Below, piece by piece: positions 8,562 to 16,835 of a stretch of 57,404 nt of DNA. The notes under the pieces are model-generated. The model did not search any database, was not told the origin of the DNA, and worked only from the letters and a program-made list of their open reading frames with translations. The translations under genes and the position numbers were made by a program. The first letter of the stretch is position 1. Every line of letters begins with the position of its first letter. This stretch comes from Pseudomonas sp. GL-B-19 (GTDB taxonomy: Bacteria; Pseudomonadota; Gammaproteobacteria; Pseudomonadales; Pseudomonadaceae), in the NCBI RefSeq assembly GCF_019956415.1, contig NZ_JAHBDK010000038.1:1-57404 (forward strand), in the 5' to 3' direction.

Positions 8562-9392
8562 TTACTGACCAGAAACCGGCATGGCTGGAATTGGCTCGCT
8601 TGGCGGCGGCAAGTCCGACTGCGGTGGCGGTGTGATCGCTTCTAAGGTTGGTGCCGGTTCGCTGATTTGCACAGGGGTGATCGGCGCGGTTTCCGCCGGT
8701 GGTGCAAGCGGTTCCGAGGCTACTGGGGCGGAGGCAGGCTCGGCAGCCTGGGCTGGGGCTGGCGTTGGTTCTACCGCAGCTGCCGGGGTAGGTGCAGGTG
8801 CCGCTTTGGCTTCAGGCACGCCCAGATCAGTTTTCGGCTTCTCGACAATGTGCGCCGCTTTCTTCGCTTCCGGTGGCAGGAACAATTCGACCAGAGTGAA
8901 AAAACGTTCGTAGAACTTGGCCGAGGAAACGGTTTCGCTGGCGACCTTGACCATCGAGTCGTCGGACGAACCGATCGGCATAGATACCGAGCCCAACACA
9001 CCAACACCCAGACTGGCCGAGTTATTGGTTTTCTTTAGCGCATAACGGTCCTGCAAGGCGTTGGCAAACATGGTCGCGTGGTGCCCGTCGCTGCCGTCAT
9101 CGGCACAGACCACACTGAAACTGATCTCCATGTGCGTCTCGCCGGTCTGCTGGAAACTCTTGTGCCCGCTGATCAGCTTGGGGTCGCTGCTGGTAATGAT
9201 GTAACCCTGGCTGAGCAAGGCACGGCGTGCCGCTTCGCAAGTCTTCGCATCGGTCACGGGGTAGTTGCGCGAAAAGGTGCCGGAGTCGGCGAAGTTCTCA
9301 TGCTCATAGATCGCGGCTTTCTTGGACGAGCAGCCGGCAGCGGCGAGCACCAGTGCCAGCCCGACGAGACGCATGGGAATTGATTTAAACAT
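8562..9392 (-). CDS. DUF2242-type outer-membrane lipoprotein with Pro/Ala-rich tail
   Basis: This 276-residue lipoprotein begins MFKSIPMRLVGLALVLAAAG followed by Cys-Ser-Ser, a classic lipobox, with lipidated Cys at about residue 21. A globular part of about 160 residues (YEHENFADSGTFSRNYPV, KTCEAARRALLSQGYIITSS) resembles DUF2242 proteins. The last ~90 residues are a low-complexity Pro/Ala/Glu segment (repeats such as APAPTPAAA and EPASAPVASEPLAPP), probably an extended periplasmic linker. The residue after the lipidated Cys is Ser, which favours outer-membrane sorting. Function is unknown. It is a single gene whose ATG at 9392 is preceded by AGGATG. Confidence 0.8.
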   Translation of the reverse strand: MFKSIPMRLVGLALVLAAAGCSSKKAAIYEHENFADSGTFSRNYPVTDAKTCEAARRALLSQGYIITSSDPKLISGHKSFQQTGETHMEISFSVVCADDGSDGHHATMFANALQDRYALKKTNNSASLGVGVLGSVSMPIGSSDDSMVKVASETVSSAKFYERFFTLVELFLPPEAKKAAHIVEKPKTDLGVPEAKAAPAPTPAAAVEPTPAPAQAAEPASAPVASEPLAPPAETAPITPVQISEPAPTLEAITPPPQSDLPPPSEPIPAMPVSGQ

Positions 9393-9565
9393 TGAACATC
9401 CTGAGGAAAACGGTCCGGGGCATATTGTGCAACAGATCGACGCTCAGCGGCGCATCGATTAGTGTCTTAAGACAGTTACAAGTGTAAAGACTGCCATTGA
9501 CGCGAAAAGGTCGCTCCACGCCCGCTTTCGGCGACGGATAACCGTTTCGTGTTCCTTTCAGACAC

Positions 9566-9599
9566 AAAAAACCCCGGCCTTTCGGCCAGGGTCTTTTTG
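9566..9599 (-). terminator. rho-independent terminator after ppiD
   Basis: On the minus strand, ACCCTGGCC-GAAA-GGCCGGGGT forms a strong GNRA-capped stem followed directly by TTTTTT. It lies 23 bp downstream of the ppiD stop codon and ends that transcript. Confidence 0.85.
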
Positions 9600-9621
9600 T
9601 TGCGACACGCTCAATCAGGCA

Positions 9622-11493
9622 TCAGTAACGCTTGATATCGGCTTCGCTTTCCAGCTGCTTGCGGTAAGCCGCGAAGTCTTGTTGGCCAATGCGCGAGGCG
9701 AGGAAGCGACGGTATTGAGCCTTCTCTTCTTCGGTCGGCGCGGCCGCTTCGTTCACGTTGTTCAAACGCACGATCACCAGGCTACCATCGGCCAGGGTCA
9801 CGTTGCTGAAGGTCGGTTTGTCCTTGGCAGCTGGCTTGGGCATCCGGAACAGCGCTTGCAGTACGGTTGGGTCGACCCCTTCCTGGGCGCGGGTAGCCGC
9901 TTCGGTCACTTTCCAGCTCTGGCCATCAATTGCCGTGTCCAGCGGAGTCTTACCGTCACGCAGGCTGGCAATCAACTGTTCAGCCTTGGTCTTGGCGGCA
10001 GAGCTGGCGTGCTCCTTGGCCAATTGCGTGCGGATGGCGACGTTTACGCTTTCCAGCGGCAGTTGTGCTGGTTTCAGGTGTTCCTTGGCGCGCAACACAA
10101 TCACGGTTTCCGGATCGAGTTCGATGGCGGTGCTGTTGGCACCTTCATCCAGCACTTCAGGACTGAACGCAGCAGTAATCACCGCACGGTTTGCCGCAAT
10201 CCCCTCACCGCCTTCACGACCGAATGGCTTGGAGGTGTGAACGGTAAGTTTCAGGTCTTGCGCCGGCTGGGCCAGATCGGATGCTTCGAACGAGGCATCT
10301 TCCAGTTGCTTGGTCGCTTCGACGAAACGCTGCTCGACCTGCTGGGTTTTCAGCTCACGGGTCAGCTTGTCTTTGAGGCTGGCAAACGTCGGCACTTCAG
10401 GTGCTTCCACACCCAACAGCTTGATCAGGTGGAAACCGAAGTCGGTACGAACCGGCTCGGAGACTTGATCCTTGGCCAGCGAATACAGGGCTGTTTCGAA
10501 GGCCGGGTCGTAGACACCAGGACCTGCGTAGCCGAGGTCACCGCCGTTGTTGGCCGAACCCGGGTCCTGGGAGAACTCTTTGGCCAGCGCATCGAATTTC
10601 TCGCCTTTGGCCAGACGTGCCTGCACTTCTTCGATCTTGGCCTTGGCTTGCGCCTCGGTCATTTTGTCGTTTACTTCGATCAGAATGTGCGCAGCCCGAC
10701 GCTGTTCGGACAGGTTCGCGATTTCTTTCTGATACGCCGCTTGCAGGTCTTCGTCCTTGACGGCGACCTGATCGAAGAAGGAAGCCTTCTTCAATTCCAG
10801 GTAATCGATGATCACCTGATCCGGCGTCATGAATTCCTTGGCGTGTTCGTCGTAGTAGGCTTTGACTTCTTCGTCAGTCAGCTTTACAGACGCCGGGTCA
10901 ACCTTGACATTCAGGGAAGCGAAATCGCGGGTCTGCTTTTCCAGACGGGCGAAGGCCAGCACCTGAGCGTCGGTGACGAAACCGCTACCGGCCAGGCCAG
11001 CGCGCAGCTGACCAATCAGCATTTCCTGAGCCAGCATCTGGCGGAACTGCATACGGCTGTAACCGAGTTGGCGGATCACCTGATCAAAACGCTCAGGGCT
11101 GAACTTGCCGTCGACCTGGAATTCAGGCGTCTGCAGGATCACCTGGTCCAGAGCGGCTTCAGAGAAAGCGAATTTCGAGTTTTGTGCGCCTTGCAGCAAC
11201 AATTTGCGATCGATCAAGCCTTTAAGGGCCGATTCGCGCAGCATTTTTTCATCGAGCAAGGAAGCATCGAAATCTTTGCCCAGCTGTTGCATGAGTTGAC
11301 GGCGTTGCATATCAACCGCTTGGCTCAGCTCGTTCTGGGTGATTTCTTCACCATTGACCTTGGCCGCATCATTGCTGTGCGTAGTGGCCTTGAAAATGGC
11401 GTCGAAACCGGTCAAAGCCATCAGTGCAACGATGACCCCGATAATGGTCTTGGCAATCCAGCCTTGTGAATTGTCCCTGATATTCTGCAGCAT
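9622..11493 (-). CDS. ppiD: peptidyl-prolyl isomerase / periplasmic chaperone PpiD
   Basis: This 623-residue inner-membrane-anchored periplasmic folding factor has an N-terminal transmembrane helix (about 14-33: AKTIIGVIVALMALTGFDAI), a SurA-like chaperone region, and a parvulin (PpiC) domain at about 265-365 (RRAAHILIEV, FDALAKEFSQDPGSANNGGDLGY, VRTDFGFHLIKL). The C-terminal half is a divergent second SurA-like segment. Length matches PpiD (about 620). It assists outer-membrane and secreted proteins leaving the Sec translocon. It follows hupB, with a degenerate tRNA and hairpin in between, the usual pseudomonad order. Confidence 0.95.
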   Translation of the reverse strand: MLQNIRDNSQGWIAKTIIGVIVALMALTGFDAIFKATTHSNDAAKVNGEEITQNELSQAVDMQRRQLMQQLGKDFDASLLDEKMLRESALKGLIDRKLLLQGAQNSKFAFSEAALDQVILQTPEFQVDGKFSPERFDQVIRQLGYSRMQFRQMLAQEMLIGQLRAGLAGSGFVTDAQVLAFARLEKQTRDFASLNVKVDPASVKLTDEEVKAYYDEHAKEFMTPDQVIIDYLELKKASFFDQVAVKDEDLQAAYQKEIANLSEQRRAAHILIEVNDKMTEAQAKAKIEEVQARLAKGEKFDALAKEFSQDPGSANNGGDLGYAGPGVYDPAFETALYSLAKDQVSEPVRTDFGFHLIKLLGVEAPEVPTFASLKDKLTRELKTQQVEQRFVEATKQLEDASFEASDLAQPAQDLKLTVHTSKPFGREGGEGIAANRAVITAAFSPEVLDEGANSTAIELDPETVIVLRAKEHLKPAQLPLESVNVAIRTQLAKEHASSAAKTKAEQLIASLRDGKTPLDTAIDGQSWKVTEAATRAQEGVDPTVLQALFRMPKPAAKDKPTFSNVTLADGSLVIVRLNNVNEAAAPTEEEKAQYRRFLASRIGQQDFAAYRKQLESEADIKRY

Positions 11494-11561
11494 GCGTCCC
11501 CCAGAAACGGTTGAACTTCAAAATTAGGCAACCGTGGAGCGTGGGTAGAATCCGGATAGAA

Positions 11562-11592
11562 GAAAGGCGCATCCGGGGATGCGCCTTCTCGT
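11562..11592 (-). terminator. hairpin between the tRNA-like element and ppiD
   Basis: GGCGCATCC and GGATGCGCC form a long stem with a 2-3 nt loop, extended by AGAA/TTCT pairs and followed on the minus strand by TTTCTTCT. It lies just 3' of the tRNA-like sequence, where a terminator for that element would be expected. The T-run is interrupted, so efficiency may be partial. Confidence 0.65.
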
Positions 11593-11595
11593 AAC

Positions 11596-11673
11596 TGGCG
11601 GAGCGGATCGAAGGGTCGAACATGCGACCCTCGGTGTCTCGGACCGGCAACTTGCCGACTGGACTACCGCTCC
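11596..11673 (-). pseudogene. degenerate tRNA-Asp
   Basis: This 78-nt minus-strand sequence begins GGAGCGGTAGTCCAGTCGG and ends CCGCTCCGCCA, so the acceptor stem, first 19 positions (18 identical) and encoded CCA match bacterial tRNA-Asp. The interior has decayed. The D stem no longer pairs (GTCC against GTTG). Loop position 33 is C instead of the invariant U. The anticodon position reads GAG instead of GTC. The T arm has two extra bases and folds instead as GGGTCG/CGACCC. It cannot be a normal aspartate tRNA. It might be transcribed as a stable RNA, since a hairpin follows it. Confidence 0.7.
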
Positions 11674-11726
11674 GCTGCCAGGTCAGGCATGACCCTGACC
11701 CGGATAGGCAAAAACCTGAATCGAAC

Positions 11727-11999
11727 TTAGTTGACAGCTTCTTTCAGTGCTTTACCGGCTTTGAAACCTGGTTTTTTGGCTGCTGCGATTTCCAGCGTCT
11801 TACCGGTCTGTGGGTTACGACCAATGCGAGCTGGACGATCAGTCACGGAGAAGGTACCGAAACCAACCAGAACAACAGAGTCGCCAGCCTTGAGAGCGCC
11901 AGTGACGGATTCGATTACAGCGTCCAGCGCACGGCCAGCAGCAGCTTTCGGGATATCAGCGGATGCAGCGATAGCATCAATCAGTTCCGACTTGTTCAC
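11727..11999 (-). CDS. hupB: nucleoid protein HU-beta
   Basis: This 90-residue histone-like DNA-bending protein begins MNKSELIDAIAASADIPKAA, and the DNA-embracing arm carries the signature GFGTFSVTDRPARIGRNPQT followed by GK, ending in KPGFKAGKALKEAVN. Full family length. It forms dimers that bind DNA non-specifically and shape the nucleoid. Its position directly after lon is conserved in enterics and pseudomonads. The ATG at 11999 has AAGGGGA upstream, a strong ribosome site fitting a highly expressed protein. Confidence 0.98.
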   Translation of the reverse strand: MNKSELIDAIAASADIPKAAAGRALDAVIESVTGALKAGDSVVLVGFGTFSVTDRPARIGRNPQTGKTLEIAAAKKPGFKAGKALKEAVN

Positions 12000-12089
12000 T
12001 CTAAGTCCCCTTACTATCTATTTGAGTATGATTCTAAGTTTTTTTGGTGAAAGCAAAAAACGAGTGCTGAATGGCCTACAGACACTATA

Positions 12090-12120
12090 AGAGCCGCTTT
12101 ATAACAAGGGCTCTAAAAAG
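12090..12120 (-). terminator. probable terminator after lon
   Basis: On the minus strand AGAGCCC and GGCTCT can pair around an A/T-rich loop in the 152-bp gap between lon and hupB. The stem is short and the T-run weak, so some read-through into hupB is possible. Confidence 0.4.
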
Positions 12121-12151
12121 CTGTCAAGGAAGCCCCCCAGGCAAATACGTA

Positions 12152-14548
12152 CTAATGCGTGCTAATTCTTTCCTTAGAGTCAGACTCGCGTTTTTCATCC
12201 TTAGCAACGATCTCTGGAACCACGTCAGGCAAGGGTTCCGGCGCGTATTGCAGCGCAATTTGCAGGACTTCGTCAATCCATTTAACCGGTTTAATCTGCA
12301 GATCTTGCTTGATGTTGTCCGGAATTTCCTTCAGATCGCGTACGTTCTCTTCAGGAATGATCACGGTCTTGATCCCGCCACGGTGAGCCGCGAGCAGTTT
12401 TTCTTTCAAGCCGCCAATCGCCAGCACCTGACCACGCAAGGTGATTTCACCCGTCATGGCAACGTCCGCACGCACCGGAATCCCGGTCAATGCCGATACC
12501 AGGGCCGTGCACATGCCTACACCGGCGCTAGGGCCGTCTTTCGGGGTCGCCCCTTCCGGCATATGGATATGCGTGTCGCGCTTCTCGTGGAAGTCCAGAG
12601 GGATCCCCAGACTCTTCGCACGGCTGCGGACAACGGTCAGTGCTGCGGTTATCGATTCGACCATCACATCACCCAGGGAACCGGTCTTGATCAACTGGCC
12701 TTTACCCGGTACGACAGCGGCTTCGATAGTCAGCAATTCGCCGCCCACTTGCGTCCACGCCAGCCCGGTCACCTGACCGATCTGATCCTGCGATTCGGCC
12801 AGGCCGTAGCGGAATTTACGTACGCCCAGAAAGTGCTCAAGCATCTCGGCAGTGACTTTCACCGAGAAGCGTTTTTCCATTGCATGCTCTTTGACCGCCT
12901 TGCGGCACACCTTGGCAATCTGGCGTTCCAGCCCACGCACACCAGCTTCACGGGTGTAGTAGCGGATGATGTCGCGGATCGCTTCGGCGTCGAATTCCAG
13001 CTCGCCTTTCTTCAAGCCATTGGCAGTAATCTGCTTCGGCGAAAGGTATTTGACGGCGATGTTGATTTTCTCGTCTTCGGTGTACCCCGGCAGGCGAATC
13101 ACTTCCATCCGGTCCAGCAATGCCGGCGGGATGTTCATGGAGTTCGAGGTGCACAGGAACATCACATCGGACAGGTCGTAATCGACTTCAAGGTAGTGAT
13201 CGTTGAAGTTGTGGTTTTGCTCAGGGTCGAGCACTTCCAGCAACGCCGATGCCGGATCGCCACGCATGTCGCTGCCCATTTTGTCGATTTCATCGAGCAG
13301 GAACAGTGGGTTGCGGACGCCCACCTTTGTCATCTTTTGAATCAATCTTCCTGGCATCGAACCGATGTAAGTACGGCGATGACCACGAATTTCAGCTTCG
13401 TCACGTACGCCACCGAGGGCCATACGCACGAATTTGCGGTTGGTGGCGTGAGCAATCGACTCTGCCAGCGAGGTTTTACCCACGCCCGGAGGACCGACCA
13501 GGCACAACACCGGGCCACGAATTTTCTTCACACGTTTTTGCACGGCGAGGTATTCGAGGATCCGCTCTTTGACTTCTTCCAGGCCATAGTGGTCTGCATC
13601 GAGAATATCTTCGGCGCGCGCAAGGTCCAGACGCACCTTGCTCTGGGCCTTCCAAGGCACCTGAACCAGCCAGTCGATGTACGAACGCACCACGGTCGCT
13701 TCCGCGGACATTGGCGACATTTGCTTAAGCTTGTTCAATTCACCCTGGGCTTTGGCCAAGGCATCTTTCGGCAGGCCGGCGGCATCGATGCGCTTTTTCA
13801 GCTCTTCGATTTCGTTGTGACCTTCGTCGCTGTCGCCGAGCTCCTTCTGAATGGCCTTCATCTGCTCATTCAGGTAGTACTCGCGCTGACTGCGCTCCAT
13901 TTGTTTTTTGACGCGACCGCGAATGCGTTTTTCAACTTGCAGCAGATCGATCTCGGCATCCAGCAGCGCCAGAACGTGCTCGACCCGGGCCGACAAATCG
14001 ATGATTTCGAGGATTTCCTGCTTCTGCTCGATTTTCAGGGCCATATGCGCGGCCATGGTGTCGACCAGGCGGCCTGGCTCGTCGATGCTGTTGAGCGACG
14101 ACAGGACTTCAGCCGGGACTTTCTTGCCCAACTGCACATATTGTTCGAACTGAGCCAGCAGGCTACGCACAAACACTTCCGACTCGCGCTCAGGCGCGTC
14201 GACTTCGTCAATCAACGAGACTTCGGCACGGCAGTGGCCGTCCACTTCGCTGAAGCGCTCCACGGCGCCCCGCTGCTCGCCTTCGACCAAAACCTTGACC
14301 GTGCCGTCAGGCAACTTGAGCAGCTGCAGAACGGTCGCAATAGTACCTACGCGATAAAGTGCATCTTCACCGGGATCGTCGTCAGCAGGGTTTCTCTGAG
14401 CCAGCAGAAGGATCTGCTTGTCGCCCGTCATCGCAGCCTCGAGGGCTTCGATGGATTTCTCGCGCCCCACGAACAGCGGGATAACCATGTGCGGATAAAC
14501 CACAACATCACGCAATGGCAGGAGAGGCAATTCGATGGTTGTCTTCAT
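12152..14548 (-). CDS. lon: ATP-dependent protease Lon
   Basis: This 798-residue cytosolic AAA+ serine protease degrades damaged and regulatory proteins. The N-terminal substrate domain starts LPLLPLRDVVVYPHMVIPLF. Walker A GPPGVGKT lies at 352-359 and Walker B PLFLLDEID at 414-422. The proteolytic dyad is Ser674 in PKDGPSAGVGM and Lys717 in GGLKEKLLA, spaced 43 residues as in E. coli Lon. The start at 14548 has GAGGCG 6 bp upstream; an upstream in-frame ATG would add 40 unrelated residues. It is followed by hupB and preceded by clpX, with a sigma-32-like promoter in between. Confidence 0.98.
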   Translation of the reverse strand: MKTTIELPLLPLRDVVVYPHMVIPLFVGREKSIEALEAAMTGDKQILLLAQRNPADDDPGEDALYRVGTIATVLQLLKLPDGTVKVLVEGEQRGAVERFSEVDGHCRAEVSLIDEVDAPERESEVFVRSLLAQFEQYVQLGKKVPAEVLSSLNSIDEPGRLVDTMAAHMALKIEQKQEILEIIDLSARVEHVLALLDAEIDLLQVEKRIRGRVKKQMERSQREYYLNEQMKAIQKELGDSDEGHNEIEELKKRIDAAGLPKDALAKAQGELNKLKQMSPMSAEATVVRSYIDWLVQVPWKAQSKVRLDLARAEDILDADHYGLEEVKERILEYLAVQKRVKKIRGPVLCLVGPPGVGKTSLAESIAHATNRKFVRMALGGVRDEAEIRGHRRTYIGSMPGRLIQKMTKVGVRNPLFLLDEIDKMGSDMRGDPASALLEVLDPEQNHNFNDHYLEVDYDLSDVMFLCTSNSMNIPPALLDRMEVIRLPGYTEDEKINIAVKYLSPKQITANGLKKGELEFDAEAIRDIIRYYTREAGVRGLERQIAKVCRKAVKEHAMEKRFSVKVTAEMLEHFLGVRKFRYGLAESQDQIGQVTGLAWTQVGGELLTIEAAVVPGKGQLIKTGSLGDVMVESITAALTVVRSRAKSLGIPLDFHEKRDTHIHMPEGATPKDGPSAGVGMCTALVSALTGIPVRADVAMTGEITLRGQVLAIGGLKEKLLAAHRGGIKTVIIPEENVRDLKEIPDNIKQDLQIKPVKWIDEVLQIALQYAPEPLPDVVPEIVAKDEKRESDSKERISTH

Positions 14549-14606
14549 GATTTCGCCTCTACGGCGGCCATAAGGCCGTAAACAGATGGAAGTAAGCTTG
14601 AAACCA

Positions 14607-14635
14607 AGATGGGGGCTGCCTTCAAAAAAAACAAG
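14607..14635 (-). promoter_or_regulatory. sigma-32-like heat-shock promoter of lon
   Basis: On the minus strand CTTGTTT (14629-14635), a 14-bp spacer and CCCCATCT (14607-14614) closely fit the heat-shock consensus CTTGAAA-N13/14-CCCCATNT. It lies about 60 bp before the lon start codon. Heat induction of lon is established in other bacteria; use of this site is inferred. Confidence 0.6.
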
Positions 14636-14663
14636 CGCAAAGACAGGGATAAAAGGCAGTAAA

Positions 14664-14692
14664 AGCAAAGGGGCCCGAAGGCCCCTTCTTTG
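14664..14692 (-). terminator. rho-independent terminator after clpX
   Basis: AAGGGGCC-TTCG-GGCCCCTT forms a strong UUCG-capped stem followed by TTTGCTTTT on the minus strand, 18 bp after the clpX stop codon. Confidence 0.75.
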
Positions 14693-14709
14693 TTCCAGCT
14701 GCGTGACGC

Positions 14710-15993
14710 TTAGGCGTCTGGCGCGGCCTTGGCAGCAGGCTCACTGTTTTCGTAGATATACAGTGGCTTGGACTTGCCTTCTATAACGCTTTCGTCGATC
14801 ACTACTTTACTCACCTCGGACTGCGAGGGGATTTCATACATAGTGTCGAGCAACACGCCTTCGAGAATCGAACGCAGTCCACGGGCACCGGTCTTGCGTT
14901 CCAGGGCACGTTTGGCGACCGATTTCAGTGCGTCGGCCCGGAATTCCAGGTCCACGCCTTCCATCTCGAACAACTTGGCATACTGCTTGGTCAGGGCATT
15001 TTTCGGCTCGGTGAGAATCTGCATCAATGCAGCCTCATCAAGCTCGTCCAGCGTGGCAAGTACCGGCAGACGACCAACGAATTCAGGGATCAGACCGAAC
15101 TTGACCAGATCGTCAGGCTCGACTTCACGCAGGGACTCACCGACTTTCTTGCCTTCTTCCTTGCTGCGCACTTCCGCATTGAAACCAATGCCGCCCTTGG
15201 TGGAACGGTTTTGAATAACCTTTTCCAGACCGGAGAACGCACCACCGCAGATGAACAGGATGTTACGGGTGTCAACCTGAAGGAATTCCTGCTGCGGATG
15301 CTTGCGACCACCTTGAGGTGGTACGGAAGCGACCGTGCCTTCGATCAACTTGAGCAGGGCCTGCTGCACGCCTTCACCGGAAACGTCCCGGGTGATCGAC
15401 GGGTTGTCAGACTTGCGCGAGATCTTGTCGATCTCATCGATATAGACAATGCCCATCTGGGCTTTTTCTACGTCGTAATCGCACTTCTGCAGCAGCTTCT
15501 GAATGATGTTCTCGACATCTTCACCCACATAACCCGCCTCAGTGAGGGTGGTTGCGTCGGCAATGGTGAACGGAACGTTCAGCAAACGAGCCAGTGTTTC
15601 GGCAAGCAGGGTTTTACCCGAGCCTGTCGGGCCGATCAGCAAAATGTTGCTCTTGCCGAGTTCGACGTCGTCATTCTTTTTGTCACGCTGGTTCAGGCGC
15701 TTGTAGTGGTTGTACACCGCTACTGCCAGAACCTTTTTCGCACGCTCCTGACCAATCACGTACTGATCAAGGATGCCGCTGATTTCTTTAGGCGAAGGCA
15801 ATTTATGCGCGCTGCTTTCGGCCTGGGCTTCCTGCACCTCCTCACGGATGATGTCATTGCACAGGTCGACGCACTCGTCGCAGATAAAGACCGAGGGGCC
15901 GGCAATCAATTTGCGCACTTCATGCTGGCTTTTGCCACAGAAGGAGCAATAGAGCAGCTTGCCGTTGTCCTCGCCGTTGCGGGTGTCAGTCAT
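14710..15993 (-). CDS. clpX: ATP-dependent Clp protease ATP-binding subunit ClpX
   Basis: This 427-residue AAA+ unfoldase feeds substrates to ClpP. The N-terminal zinc domain has its four Cys in LLYCSFCGKSQ and FICDECVDLC. Walker A is IGPTGSGKT, Walker B VYIDEIDKI, and the ClpP-docking IGF loop is seen in GGIGFNAEV. The start at 15993 (MTDTRNGEDNGK) matches other ClpX proteins; the upstream in-frame ATG would add 11 residues. It follows clpP by 113 bp on the same strand, the universal order tig-clpP-clpX. Confidence 0.98.
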   Translation of the reverse strand: MTDTRNGEDNGKLLYCSFCGKSQHEVRKLIAGPSVFICDECVDLCNDIIREEVQEAQAESSAHKLPSPKEISGILDQYVIGQERAKKVLAVAVYNHYKRLNQRDKKNDDVELGKSNILLIGPTGSGKTLLAETLARLLNVPFTIADATTLTEAGYVGEDVENIIQKLLQKCDYDVEKAQMGIVYIDEIDKISRKSDNPSITRDVSGEGVQQALLKLIEGTVASVPPQGGRKHPQQEFLQVDTRNILFICGGAFSGLEKVIQNRSTKGGIGFNAEVRSKEEGKKVGESLREVEPDDLVKFGLIPEFVGRLPVLATLDELDEAALMQILTEPKNALTKQYAKLFEMEGVDLEFRADALKSVAKRALERKTGARGLRSILEGVLLDTMYEIPSQSEVSKVVIDESVIEGKSKPLYIYENSEPAAKAAPDA

Positions 15994-16106
15994 TCGTTCG
16001 ATCCAAATCCGATAGGCTTGCAACACAAGATGAAGGCTATTGCGGGCTTTTTCAAGCCCGCCGGTGATCAGACCAGCCGACCAACCCTATTTTGAGCTGC
16101 TTATTT

Positions 16107-16742
16107 TTAAGCCGGGCGCTGGCTGATCACTTCATCGATCAACCCGTACTCACGCGCAGCTTCTGCGCTCATGAAGTTGTCGCGATTGGTATCGCGCTCG
16201 ATTTCTTCAAGAGTGTGCCCGCTGTGCTGGGCCATCAGCGTGTTGAGACGCTCACGAATGAAGAGGATTTCCTTGGCATGGATTTCGATATCCGAGGCCT
16301 GGCCCTGGAAACCGCCCAGAGGCTGGTGAATCATCACACGCGAATTCGGCAGGCAGTAACGCTTGCCGGCGGCACCGGCCGTCAGAAGAAACGCGCCCAT
16401 GCTGCACGCTTGACCGATACAGGTGGTCGACACGTTTGGCTTGATGAACTGCATGGTGTCGTAGATCGACATACCCGCCGTCACCGAACCGCCCGGGGAG
16501 TTGATATAGAGATGGATGTCCTTGTCCGGGTTTTCCGCTTCAAGGAACAGCAGTTGCGCACAGATCAGGTTGGCCATGTAGTCCTCTACCGGACCAACCA
16601 GAAAGATCACTCGTTCCTTGAGAAGGCGCGAGTAGATGTCATAGGCGCGCTCGCCACGAGCAGATTGCTCGACAACCATCGGGACCAGGCCGCCTGCGGC
16701 CTGGATATCAGAGTTCTGCTGAATATACGAATTACGGAACAT
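16107..16742 (-). CDS. clpP: ATP-dependent Clp protease proteolytic subunit
   Basis: This 211-residue serine peptidase forms the tetradecameric barrel of ClpXP/ClpAP. The catalytic Ser lies in GQACSMGAF, the His in RVMIHQPLGG and the Asp in ERDTNRDNF. A short N-terminal propeptide (MFRNSYIQQNSDIQAAGG) precedes LVPMVVEQ, consistent with autoprocessing. Its cytosolic partner ClpX is the next gene and trigger factor precedes it. Confidence 0.98.
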   Translation of the reverse strand: MFRNSYIQQNSDIQAAGGLVPMVVEQSARGERAYDIYSRLLKERVIFLVGPVEDYMANLICAQLLFLEAENPDKDIHLYINSPGGSVTAGMSIYDTMQFIKPNVSTTCIGQACSMGAFLLTAGAAGKRYCLPNSRVMIHQPLGGFQGQASDIEIHAKEILFIRERLNTLMAQHSGHTLEEIERDTNRDNFMSAEAAREYGLIDEVISQRPA

Positions 16743-16781
16743 GCTCTGCAGTCACTCCCAAATAGTTATGTCTTGAATACG

Positions 16782-16810
16782 CATAAGCCAGCACGAAGGC
16801 TGGCTTATGG
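16782..16810 (-). other. 11-bp stem hairpin between tig and clpP
   Basis: CATAAGCCAGC and GCTGGCTTATG form an exact 11-bp inverted repeat with a 6-nt loop in the 93-bp gap between tig and clpP. No T-run follows, so it may be an attenuator or mRNA-stabilising hairpin, not an efficient terminator. Confidence 0.6.
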
Positions 16811-16835
16811 TGATTACTTCTTAGCGCAAAAACGA

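Noticed and set aside
9679..11469. Long open frame on the plus strand opposite ppiD (596 residues)
   Set aside because: It mirrors the ppiD codons, has no ribosome site and shows no recognisable domain; high-GC codon bias produces such antisense frames.
12071..14581. 836-codon open frame opposite lon
   Set aside because: Exact antisense of lon, His- and Phe-rich composition typical of an antisense frame; no start signal.
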